Source: CAYZQE01 sp964480635
GTDB taxonomy: Bacteria; Pseudomonadota; Gammaproteobacteria; GCA-001735895
Direction of reading: 5' to 3'
Assembly (NCBI GenBank): GCA_964480635.1
Contig: CAYZQE010000040.1
Location: forward strand, 1 to 20,642
DNA length: 20,642 nt
Below the pieces are notes generated by a model. It saw nothing but the letters and a program-made list of their open reading frames with translations, had not been told where the DNA came from and did no database searches. How positions within the stretch are numbered: the stretch's first letter is position 1; every line of letters begins with the position of its first letter. The position numbers were made by a program, and so were the translations under genes. Shown one piece after another: positions 13,325 to 20,642 of the stretch.

Positions 13325-15436
13325 TTATCGAAGCGATATATTGCCGTTAGTAAGTATTTTGGGTGTTACAAAAATAAGTAATTCAGATCGGTCATCAATT
13401 TTTGCTGTTGATCTAAATAACGCACCAATTAAAGGTAAATCACTAAAGAAAGGGACGCGAGTTATTTGAGTGGATTGAATTGTTTCATGTATTCCACCAA
13501 GAACGACAGTTTGTCCATTTTTAACGAGCACTTGAGTTTCTATGTTACGCGTATCAATGGTTGGCGCTGATAATGATTCACCAAAATCAACGGTTTCGCC
13601 TTGTGAATCTTTGTGCACGCTTAGATCCATAATAATGTGATCATCAGGTGTGATTTGAGGTGTGACTTCTAATTTTAAAACTGCCTTTCTAAAGCTTAAG
13701 GTAGCTACACCGTCTTCTAAACTTAAGTAAGGGATTTCAACGCCTTGCTCAATTTTGGCAGTATGCGAGTTAGAGGTGATGATTCTAGGGCTAGATACGA
13801 CTTCGCCTCTGCCTTCAATTTGAGCGGCAGATAACTCCATTTCTAGCAGGGTTCCTAATGGCAGTTTAGCCAATGCAAGTGCAAATGATCCTGCAGGATT
13901 TTGTATGGGTAAATTCACATTGAGACGATCAGTTGAGCCTGAGTTGTTATTGAGGTTTTCTGTTGTACCACCTAAAGAGCCTGATGTGCCCAGATTAGTC
14001 CCCGGATTTCCGGCATTGTTGTCACTGGTTACGCCGAATCTAACACCCAGTTCTTTACTGAAATCATCTCTAGCAATGACAATTCGAGATTCAATTAATA
14101 CCTGTCTAATGGGAATGTCTAATTCGCTAAGAAGACGGCGCACATTTAGTAAGCTGTCATTGGTGTCTTTTACTAATATTGTATTTGTTCGCTCGTCAAC
14201 GCTGACTGAGCCGCGTGGAGATAGAATTTCATTGTCTTTACGGTTTAGTAATTCTGCAATTTCATCAGCTTTAGCGTAATTAATACGAATGAATTCGGTG
14301 CGTAGGCTTTCTAATTCTTCTACTTGCCTTATCGCCTCAAGCTCTAGTTTTTCTCTTGCTGCGATCTCATCAGTGGGGGCGACCAAGATAACATTGCCTG
14401 ACCTTCTTTGTGCTAAACCTTTGGTTTTTAAGATAATTTCCATGGCTTGATCCCAGGGCACATTTTTTAAACGCAACGTTAAATTGCCTGTTACCGAATC
14501 ACTCACAACAAGGTTAAGGGACGTAAAATCAGCCAGTAATTGCAATACCGAACGAACTTCAATATCTTGAAAATTTAATGATAAACGTTCGCCTGTGTAA
14601 CCAAATTTAGCTTTGCGCTGTTTTTCTTCTTCTTCTTTTGATATTTCCTGTACTTCGATAGTGAACAAATTGTCTGTCTGATAAGCAAGATGATCAAACT
14701 GCCCATTAGCTTTAATGTTTATTTTTATATTTGAGCCAATTTGAATAGCATCAATAAAGGAAATAGGTGTTGCAAAATCGCTAACATCCATTCTACGTTG
14801 CAGTGCTTCTGGTAATTGAGCATTTAAAAACTCTATATTGATGTCGTCGCCTTCACGCCAAACATCAGTAGAAACAGATGAATTGGATAGGTTGATAAGG
14901 ATGCGACCTTCACCATTAACGCCGCGCTTAAAATCAATGTTTGTTATGCCTTTAGCTTGCGTTGAGTTATTGTTGTTGCTAATAATGTTGTCTGTTGAGG
15001 ATTGATTGTTAGTAGATGTTTCAGAAATGGGTAAGGAGCTATCAATGCTTCCTGCTAGAGTTATCGTAACTGTGTTACCAATTACGTTTGTTGCATATTC
15101 AGTTGATTTGATTAGGTTTAGCACGACTCGTGTTCTATTGTTGGCAGAGGCCGTCGTAATGCTTTGAATTGCTCCTATGCCAATTTGGAAGTTACGTTGC
15201 TTTAGTTTGTTGCTGGTATTTAAGAAGTCAATAGCAATTCTAGCTGGTTCGTCAATGTTAAATGTGCGGGGGAGGTCAACCGCCCCATCAAATTTAAATT
15301 CTAGCTTTACGGCGTTGCCAGCAAGCACTGAATAATCTAAGTCTATCAAATTACTAGCATAAACTGACGTTAATGTAATGATACTTAAAATAAATGATAT
15401 GGCTATCTTTGAGCTAATTTTTTTAAGTTTATTCAT
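13325..15436 (-). CDS. pilQ: Type IV pilus secretin PilQ
   Basis: PilQ forms the outer-membrane ring through which type IV pili leave the cell. I chose the ATG at 15434-15436 (703 residues) because it begins a canonical signal peptide, MNKLKKISSKIAISF... ending in VYA-SN. The frame stays open upstream, with ATGs at 15478 and 15490 and a TTG at 15499 that overlaps the pilP stop, so a longer form of up to 724 residues is possible. An AMIN domain (peptidoglycan binding) follows the signal peptide, including LPRTFNIDEPARIAIDF. A linker rich in Ser/Asn comes next, then a second AMIN-like segment. The STN/N0 domain is at about 270-350 (SLNFQDIEVRSVLQLLADF), then the N1 domain (FIRINYAKADEIAELL). 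The secretin barrel domain begins with VLIESRIVIARDDFSKELGVRFG and ends near LLIFVTPKIL. It is last in the pilMNOPQ operon. Confidence 0.95.
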   Translation of the reverse strand: MNKLKKISSKIAISFILSIITLTSVYASNLIDLDYSVLAGNAVKLEFKFDGAVDLPRTFNIDEPARIAIDFLNTSNKLKQRNFQIGIGAIQSITTASANNRTRVVLNLIKSTEYATNVIGNTVTITLAGSIDSSLPISETSTNNQSSTDNIISNNNNSTQAKGITNIDFKRGVNGEGRILINLSNSSVSTDVWREGDDINIEFLNAQLPEALQRRMDVSDFATPISFIDAIQIGSNIKINIKANGQFDHLAYQTDNLFTIEVQEISKEEEEKQRKAKFGYTGERLSLNFQDIEVRSVLQLLADFTSLNLVVSDSVTGNLTLRLKNVPWDQAMEIILKTKGLAQRRSGNVILVAPTDEIAAREKLELEAIRQVEELESLRTEFIRINYAKADEIAELLNRKDNEILSPRGSVSVDERTNTILVKDTNDSLLNVRRLLSELDIPIRQVLIESRIVIARDDFSKELGVRFGVTSDNNAGNPGTNLGTSGSLGGTTENLNNNSGSTDRLNVNLPIQNPAGSFALALAKLPLGTLLEMELSAAQIEGRGEVVSSPRIITSNSHTAKIEQGVEIPYLSLEDGVATLSFRKAVLKLEVTPQITPDDHIIMDLSVHKDSQGETVDFGESLSAPTIDTRNIETQVLVKNGQTVVLGGIHETIQSTQITRVPFFSDLPLIGALFRSTAKIDDRSELLIFVTPKILTNGNISLR

Positions 15437-15495
15437 GCTTGTCGCCAGTCTAATTATTGATAAGGTTTTGATAGTCATTGTTGCATCCATTGATG

Positions 15496-16044
15496 TCAAT
15501 TTATGAGAGCCAAAGTGGCATCACGTTCAATATAGTTGCCTAAACCATCAGGTACTATTTCAGTTAAGTTAATTTTATTGTCGTCTACAGAGAAAATTCG
15601 CCCATGGTTTTGTCCGATATGATAGCCCTCAATCACACGGTGAATGGTATTGTCTGGTGCAAATATTAACGCCCATTTTGTACCTTCGGTAGTTGTTATT
15701 GTGCCTTTAAAACGAAGCGTATCTAGTGGGAAGTTTTCAAGAGCTTCTTTTGCGCGATCAATATCTGGTTTTATGCCGCTGGTAATTTTGGCGATGATTG
15801 CTCGAGTGTCATCAAGGATGTCTGCACTTGTAATAACAAAAGGGTCACGCAAATTTTGAGCAGCATATTCAAAATTTTGGTAAGGAATAAACTCTGGAAT
15901 ATTAGTTATTCTACCTGCTGGGCGCGCCTTAATCTCTTTCACTTGTTGCTCTAAATCACTCATATCTTTTTCACATGCAAAAAGTGTTAAGGCAGAAAAT
16001 AAAATAAGTGTATTTTTAAAATATGACCAATAAATTATTTTCAT
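15496..16044 (-). CDS. pilP: Type IV pilus assembly lipoprotein PilP
   Basis: This 182-residue inner-membrane lipoprotein links the PilN/PilO complex to PilQ. The signal sequence ends in a lipobox LFAC with lipidated C24 (TLFACEK). Residues about 40-80 include the proline- and aromatic-containing linker (FIPYQNFEYAAQNLRDPF) typical of PilP, which binds PilN/PilO. The C-terminal domain is a small beta-sandwich (LRFKGTITTTEGTKWALIFAPD, HRVIEGYHIGQNHGRIFSVD), which contacts PilQ. Its ATG shares one base with the pilO stop (TAATG), indicating translational coupling. Its TGA stop lies close to the possible pilQ starts. Confidence 0.95.
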   Translation of the reverse strand: MKIIYWSYFKNTLILFSALTLFACEKDMSDLEQQVKEIKARPAGRITNIPEFIPYQNFEYAAQNLRDPFVITSADILDDTRAIIAKITSGIKPDIDRAKEALENFPLDTLRFKGTITTTEGTKWALIFAPDNTIHRVIEGYHIGQNHGRIFSVDDNKINLTEIVPDGLGNYIERDATLALIN

Positions 16045-16664
16045 TATTGATCATCCTCAGCAAGATAACGATAGGTTTTAGCTGTCGAAGTCATTTTTAA
16101 TTTTTGCTTTCCAGACGAGCTAGAAGAGTTTTTCTCATCTGCTTTTAAAGGAATCAACGTCATGTTATGGATAGTGACAATTCGTGGCAGAGCGGCGACA
16201 CCAGAAATAAATTTAGCGAGCTCATGAAAAGTACCCGTCACCTGCAGAGCGATAGGAAGCTCTGCGTAAAACCCTTTTTTGATTTCACTGCTAGGTTGAA
16301 ATTTTTTAACTTCTAGTCCATTTGCTAAAGCGGTTTGAGAAACGTCAACAATGAGTGATTCGACATCTGTTTTTTCTGGCAGCTGTCTTAGTAGAGCGCC
16401 AAAGGTTGTTTTTATTTCCGCTAGCTGTTCTTTATATAAATCTAATTTTGCAGCTTGATTCGCTTTGATTTTAAATTCACTTAATAAGGTGATTTCTTTT
16501 GCTTTAATCGTATCAAGAGTTTCTAATTGAACTTTTGTGTCAAACCATAACCCTCCGGCTAAAATTAAAACACATAATGTGATAATGGCACCAATTTTAA
16601 CAGGAGCAGGTGCATTCCCTATGTTTTTAAAATCTAGGTGGTGCTGGAGTTCTTCCATATCCAT
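16044..16664 (-). CDS. pilO: Type IV pilus inner-membrane protein PilO
   Basis: This 206-residue bitopic protein has a short cytoplasmic N-terminus (MEELQHHLDFKNIGNAP), one membrane helix at about 24-41 (IGAIITLCVLILAGGLWF), a periplasmic coiled coil (about 45-90) and a C-terminal ferredoxin-like core (VTGTFHELAKFISGVAALPRIVTIHNMTL). PilO pairs with PilN and binds PilP in the alignment subcomplex. The ATG shares one base with the pilN stop (TAATG) and has an AGGAG Shine-Dalgarno inside the pilN end; a second ATG two codons later is possible. The C-terminus has a Ser/Lys-rich tail (SSSSSGKQKLK). Confidence 0.95.
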   Translation of the reverse strand: MDMEELQHHLDFKNIGNAPAPVKIGAIITLCVLILAGGLWFDTKVQLETLDTIKAKEITLLSEFKIKANQAAKLDLYKEQLAEIKTTFGALLRQLPEKTDVESLIVDVSQTALANGLEVKKFQPSSEIKKGFYAELPIALQVTGTFHELAKFISGVAALPRIVTIHNMTLIPLKADEKNSSSSSGKQKLKMTSTAKTYRYLAEDDQ

Positions 16665-17230
16665 TAGATTTTCTCCTCACTCGTAGGGTTTGGTGATGTT
16701 TGTTTTACTGTTAAAGTAAAAGAACTCACTCTGCGTACTTTTCGGTCTTCAATTGAAATAATTTCTAAATCGGGGTCTTTTAACCACTCTGATTTACTGA
16801 GTTTTCGCATGTAAGCAGAAACTCGTGTGTTTGATTCGGCTTCACCCTTTATACTAATGCTACCTTCTTCTTGTTTTAGTTCTTTAAGAAAGACACCATT
16901 AGGAACGGTGTTAACAAGTTCACTAAATAAATGGACGATAGAAGGTCGACTTGCCTGTAAGTCTTGAATAACATCCATACGTTCAATAAGGCTTTGACGA
17001 ACTTTTTGAAGCTCACTAATTTCGGTAATCTGTGACGTTACTAAGTTGATTTCATTTTGAATGAAGCTGTTTCTACTATGATGGTAATCAATAACGCTGC
17101 TAATTTGGAAATGAATAGCACCCAGAATAGTAAGCATTAATATGACTGCTAATGAAATAAATGAAACAAATTGCTTTTGACGCTCTTGGCGAAGTTCTTC
17201 TCTCCAAGGTAATAGATTAATGCGTGTCAT
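16664..17230 (-). CDS. pilN: Type IV pilus inner-membrane protein PilN
   Basis: This 188-residue protein starts with the conserved cytoplasmic segment TRINLLPWREELRQERQKQF, whose INLLPWR motif inserts into the groove of PilM. One membrane helix follows at about 24-42 (FISLAVILMLTILGAIHF). Next is a periplasmic coiled coil (about 45-90), then a small alpha/beta domain (LVNTVPNGVFLKELKQEEGSISIKGEA) that dimerises with PilO. It overlaps the pilM stop by four bases (ATGA), and a GGAG sits about 11 bases upstream. Confidence 0.96.
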   Translation of the reverse strand: MTRINLLPWREELRQERQKQFVSFISLAVILMLTILGAIHFQISSVIDYHHSRNSFIQNEINLVTSQITEISELQKVRQSLIERMDVIQDLQASRPSIVHLFSELVNTVPNGVFLKELKQEEGSISIKGEAESNTRVSAYMRKLSKSEWLKDPDLEIISIEDRKVRRVSSFTLTVKQTSPNPTSEEKI

Positions 17231-18294
17231 AAGTGTTCAACTCCTCGAATGGCAAGACCTGTTGCAATTAAGAAAGAACTGCTTTCGCTTTCAAGATTTG
17301 CTTTGTTGAGTTTACTGCGTGTATTCATGCTAGCAAAGGGATTGGCGATACTGGTTGGAATGGATATTTGTTCTTCTGTTATTGCCGCCAAGCCTTCTAA
17401 ATTGGAAGACCCACCCGCTAAGAGTAAATGGTCAATAGTATGAACGTTATTATCAGCTGAATAAAAAAACTGTAAAAAGCGGCTTACTTGTTGAGCGGTT
17501 GTTTCTTTAAAGGGGTCAAGAACTTCTGGGCCGTAATTATCAGGTAAACCACCTTGACGTTTGGCTAATCCCGCTTCTTCATAAGATAAGCCATAACGAC
17601 GCATAATTTCTTCGGTGAGTTGTTTTCCGCCAAAATTTTGTTCACGCGTATAAATCAATTCATGATCTTTAATGATATTTAAAGAGGTCATCGTCGCACC
17701 AATGTCGATAATGGCAACGGTTTGATCCATGCCTTCATCAGTTAATTCGGGTGCTAAAACAGAATAGGCTGTTTCAATAGTATAGGCTTCAATATCAACG
17801 ATTTTTGCAGTGAGCCCTGCTAGCTCTACTGCTGCAATTCGATCATCAATATTTTCAGAGCGACAAGCGGATAGTAAAACATCAACGGTATCTGGATTGT
17901 TTTCTGATTCGCCTAAAACTTGAAAATCTAAATTGACTTCCTCTAGGGGGTATGGGATGTATTGGTCTGCTTCTAACTCAATTTGCCCTTCCATCTCATC
18001 TTCGGCGAGATCTGCGGGCATGGTGATTTTTTTTGTAATAACGGATGAGCCTGATACGGCCACAGCAGCAAATTTGGCTTTAATTTTTGATTTGCTTAAC
18101 GCGCTCTTTATGCTACTGGCAACCGCTTCAATTTCAATGATATTCTTTTCAACAACAGAGTTCGCAGGTAATGGCTCAACAGCAATGCCTTCAATTTGGT
18201 ATTTGTTGCCCTTTCTGCTTAGCTCTAACAACTTGACGGATGTTGAACTAATGTCAAGTCCGATGAGCGCTGGCTTTTTTTGTGTTAAAAACAC
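17227..18294 (-). CDS. pilM: Type IV pilus actin-like protein PilM
   Basis: This 355-residue cytoplasmic protein has the FtsA/actin fold. The phosphate-1 motif is IGLDISSTSVKLLEL at the N-terminus, the second phosphate loop is VAIIDIGATMTSLNII, and the adenosine motif is LLLAGGSSNLEGL near residue 285. It binds ATP and the N-terminus of PilN and couples the pilus motor side to the PilN/O/P complex. The start is a GTG (18292-18294), supported by a good Shine-Dalgarno, GAGGG, 7 bases upstream. No ATG lies near. It is the first gene of pilMNOPQ and is divergent from mrcA across about 175 bases. Confidence 0.96.
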   Translation of the reverse strand: MFLTQKKPALIGLDISSTSVKLLELSRKGNKYQIEGIAVEPLPANSVVEKNIIEIEAVASSIKSALSKSKIKAKFAAVAVSGSSVITKKITMPADLAEDEMEGQIELEADQYIPYPLEEVNLDFQVLGESENNPDTVDVLLSACRSENIDDRIAAVELAGLTAKIVDIEAYTIETAYSVLAPELTDEGMDQTVAIIDIGATMTSLNIIKDHELIYTREQNFGGKQLTEEIMRRYGLSYEEAGLAKRQGGLPDNYGPEVLDPFKETTAQQVSRFLQFFYSADNNVHTIDHLLLAGGSSNLEGLAAITEEQISIPTSIANPFASMNTRSKLNKANLESESSSFLIATGLAIRGVEHL

Positions 18295-18468
18295 GGTATT
18301 CCCTCATAAAAAATTGTAATGTCAGATTCTTTTATATTTAACCTTAAGTTCGTCGGCTAAATGGTTATAATAGTTGAATATCTACAGATATCTGAGCTAA
18401 GTCTAGTTTAACAAAATTAGATTGTCGATACTTTTTAATGTAATTGTTTATATAAATACTGTAAGTCT
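18295..18468. promoter_or_regulatory. Divergent promoter region between pilM and mrcA
   Basis: This AT-rich interval must drive both the pil operon and mrcA. A plus-strand TATAAT is at 18366-18371, with only a poor -35 match upstream. A plus-strand TATAAA at 18451-18456 is another -10 candidate. On the minus strand TTGTTA with a 17-base spacer to ATATCT is a weak candidate toward pilM. An inverted repeat ATATCT-AC-AGATAT (18378-18391) lies between the two directions and could be an operator. None of the boxes is strong enough to name a start site. Confidence 0.4.
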
Positions 18469-20642
18469 ATGATAAGAATAGTAAAAATAATATTAAGTCT
18501 AGTGTTTTTTTGGCTGTTTATTGGTTTAATTGGCGGGTTTTATATCTATTTGGCGATGGTTCCTAAGCTTCCTTCAATTGATAACTTGGAAGATACAAGT
18601 TATCAAGTGCCTTTAAGGATTTATGATCGAAATGAAGAGTTATTGGCAGAATATGGTGAGCATAAGCGTATACCGGCCAGTTTTGATCAGTTACCAAAAT
18701 CTTTAATCAATGCTTTTTTAGCGGCTGAAGATGATCAGTTTTGGGTGCACGCTGGCGTAGACCCTTATGCATTAGGGGCAGCCGTATATTCTTTGATTAA
18801 AACAGGAAAGAAAACACGCGGTGGAAGTACTATAACCATGCAAGTAGCGCGTAATTTTTACTTAACTAAAGATAAAACTTATTCACGTAAGTTAAGTGAA
18901 ATATTGTTAGCTCTGAAGATCGAACAGGAGCTAAATAAAGAAAAAATTCTAGAATTGTATCTGAATAAAATATTTTTGGGTCATCGCTCATATGGTGTTA
19001 TTGCGGCAGGTCAGCGTTATTATGGGAAACCACTGGATGAATTGACGTTAGCTCAGTCGGCCATGATTGCTGGATTGCCTAAAGCCCCTTCGCGCTATAA
19101 TCCAGTCACTAACCCGCAGCGTGCGTTGTTAAGGCGAAATCATATTTTGGGGCGTATGAGTTATTTAAATTACATTACAGAAGATGAGTATCAGGTTGCT
19201 AAAGCCTCGCCTGTCACCGCTAAGTTACATCGACCATTTGTGGCTTCTGATGCGCGTTATGTCACCGAGTTGGTTCGTGCTCAATTATTCGATGAATTTG
19301 GTGAGGATATTTATAAGCTAGGGTTAAAGGCTTACACCACAATAGATTCTGATTTGCAAAAAAAGGCGAACCAAAGCTTGCGTAAAGCACTATTAGATTA
19401 TGACCGTCGTCATGGTTATCGTGGTGTTACTGACCATATTGATTTAACGACCGTAGATGTTGACCCATTTCAAGAAGGCTTGGTAAAAAAGCGCTCTGTG
19501 GGTAATTTACAACAAGCAGTGGTGAAGACGGTTTTAGATGAGCTAGTGACGATCTATTTACCAGATGGGCAAGAAGAAGAGATTAAATTTAACACAGGGA
19601 TAGACTGGGCTGAAGTTTATATTAATGAAAATAGAGTCGGAGAAAAAGTTACAAAATCCAGTGATGTGTTAAGAGAAGGCGACGTGATTTGGGTTGAACA
19701 GCGCGGAGAAAATTGGTTGTTAGCATCAATTCCGAGCGCTGAAGGGGCTTTAATTTCTATTTCACCTTTTGATGGTTCGATTATTTCTATGGTGGGTGGG
19801 TTTGATTTTTTTAATAGTAAATTCAATCGTGCAACTCAAGCCAAAAGGCAACCAGGTTCTAACTTTAAGCCTTTCATCTATTCATCTGCTTTAGAATATG
19901 GCTTTACAGCCGCATCGTTAATTAACGATGCGCCAGTGGTTTTTGAAGATGAATCTCTTGAGGCATCTTGGCGCCCAGAGAACTATTCAGGCAGAGTTTT
20001 TGGGCCAACACGATTAAGGGAGGCTTTAGTTAAATCACGTAATTTAGTATCTATTCGAGTACTAAGAGCGGTAGGTTTAAAAAGAGCAACTCGTTATGCG
20101 CAAAAGTTCGGCTTTAAGAAAAAAGATATGCCTTATGATTTATCGTTGTCTTTAGGGAGTGGTTCGTTTTCACCATTAGAAATTGTACGAGGCTATGCCG
20201 TTTTTGCTAATGGTGGTTATTTAGTCACACCCCACATGCTAACAAGAGTGGTTGATTCAGATGGGAATGTACTTAAAGAAATTAAACCATTAACTGTCTG
20301 TGTTGGCTGTGAAAACGCAAATGACAGGGAGGCTGAAACCGAAGAAATGATTGTTGATGCTCAAATGGAAGAAGGGTTAGAGGCAAGCGCTGAGCCAATT
20401 GAAAAAATTGAATATGCACCTCAAGTTATAACGCCACAAAATGCTTTTATCATGCGCTCTATTATGCGAGAAGTGGTTAGGCGTGGTACAGCTGTTCGCG
20501 CTAAAGCTTTAGGGCGAACAGATTTTGGTGGTAAAACAGGCACGACAAATGATCAGCGTGATGCTTGGTTTAGTGGGTTCAATGATCAAGTAGTGACCAG
20601 TGCTTGGGTTGGTTTTGATGACCAAAAACCATTAGGTAGCCG
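18469..20642 (+). CDS. mrcA: Penicillin-binding protein 1A (partial, C-terminus beyond the window)
   Basis: The frame opens at ATG 18469 and is still open at the window edge, giving 724 codons. It is a class A PBP that polymerises glycan strands and cross-links peptidoglycan from the periplasmic face. Residues 1-30 are a short basic start and one membrane anchor (IILSLVFFWLFIGLIGGFYIYL). The GT51 glycosyltransferase has catalytic E87 in AAEDDQFW, RGGSTITMQVARN, and KIEQELNKEKILELYLNKIF. An OB-like insert lies between the domains. The transpeptidase has S464 in PGSNFKPF (SxxK), S523-R-N525 (SxN) and K689-T-G691 (GGKTGTTND). A CVGC pair (C611, C614) and a Glu-rich segment interrupt the transpeptidase before KTG. 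Its place divergent from pilM matches ponA in Pseudomonas. No strong Shine-Dalgarno is seen. Confidence 0.96.
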   Translation, partial: MIRIVKIILSLVFFWLFIGLIGGFYIYLAMVPKLPSIDNLEDTSYQVPLRIYDRNEELLAEYGEHKRIPASFDQLPKSLINAFLAAEDDQFWVHAGVDPYALGAAVYSLIKTGKKTRGGSTITMQVARNFYLTKDKTYSRKLSEILLALKIEQELNKEKILELYLNKIFLGHRSYGVIAAGQRYYGKPLDELTLAQSAMIAGLPKAPSRYNPVTNPQRALLRRNHILGRMSYLNYITEDEYQVAKASPVTAKLHRPFVASDARYVTELVRAQLFDEFGEDIYKLGLKAYTTIDSDLQKKANQSLRKALLDYDRRHGYRGVTDHIDLTTVDVDPFQEGLVKKRSVGNLQQAVVKTVLDELVTIYLPDGQEEEIKFNTGIDWAEVYINENRVGEKVTKSSDVLREGDVIWVEQRGENWLLASIPSAEGALISISPFDGSIISMVGGFDFFNSKFNRATQAKRQPGSNFKPFIYSSALEYGFTAASLINDAPVVFEDESLEASWRPENYSGRVFGPTRLREALVKSRNLVSIRVLRAVGLKRATRYAQKFGFKKKDMPYDLSLSLGSGSFSPLEIVRGYAVFANGGYLVTPHMLTRVVDSDGNVLKEIKPLTVCVGCENANDREAETEEMIVDAQMEEGLEASAEPIEKIEYAPQVITPQNAFIMRSIMREVVRRGTAVRAKALGRTDFGGKTGTTNDQRDAWFSGFNDQVVTSAWVGFDDQKPLGS

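Noticed and set aside
20281..20430. CVGC pair and acidic segment in PBP1A as a novel metal-binding insertion
   Set aside because: The stretch is in a variable loop of class A PBPs, where Cys-x-x-Cys pairs and charged linkers are, as far as I recall, not rare; no further ligands are visible.

Overview
The window is a stretch of chromosome from an AT-rich (roughly 40% GC by eye) gammaproteobacterium. Two things point there: the order mrcA(ponA) divergent from pilMNOPQ, then aroK-aroB-gltB, which is the arrangement known from Pseudomonas and relatives; and dnaG-rpoD followed by a tRNA with a CAU anticodon, as near rpoD in other gammaproteobacteria. A Piscirickettsiaceae- or Methylophaga/Cycloclasticus-like marine lineage would fit, but the sequence alone does not settle the genus. 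Every gene except the last lies on the minus strand.

Layout from high to low coordinates, the direction of most transcription. At the right edge a plus-strand PBP1A gene (mrcA) runs off the window; 724 codons are present. Divergent from it, pilM-pilN-pilO-pilP-pilQ form a tightly overlapping operon for the type IV pilus alignment subcomplex and the outer-membrane secretin. It closes with a 21-bp perfect hairpin. Then come aroK and aroB (shikimate pathway), followed by gltB (glutamate synthase large subunit) with its own strong sigma-70 promoter. After gltB, instead of gltD, come dnaG (primase) and rpoD (housekeeping sigma factor), without the usual rpsU in front. A 12-bp hairpin sits at that gltB/dnaG junction.

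Downstream of rpoD is a single tRNA with anticodon CAU. Its acceptor stem looks like tRNA-Ile, so tRNA-Ile2 (the TilS lysidine substrate) is favoured over elongator Met. Its leader and trailer form a long inverted repeat that extends the acceptor stem by about 30 bp and ends in a U-tract. After about 350 bases without a convincing gene comes a small soluble methyl-accepting chemotaxis protein, with an upstream sequence that matches the FliA/sigma-28 promoter closely. Then there are a 149-aa membrane-anchored protein of unknown function, a small protein of unknown function, and a P-loop kinase of the D-glycerate 3-kinase/COG4240 type.

Most of the window is conserved core genome. The less ordinary parts are the tRNA-embracing inverted repeat, the FliA-type promoter on a sensorless MCP, two unknown small genes, a hairpin touching the start codon of the kinase, and the gltB/dnaG junction. 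I found no mobile element, CRISPR array, toxin-antitoxin pair or obvious new defence system.
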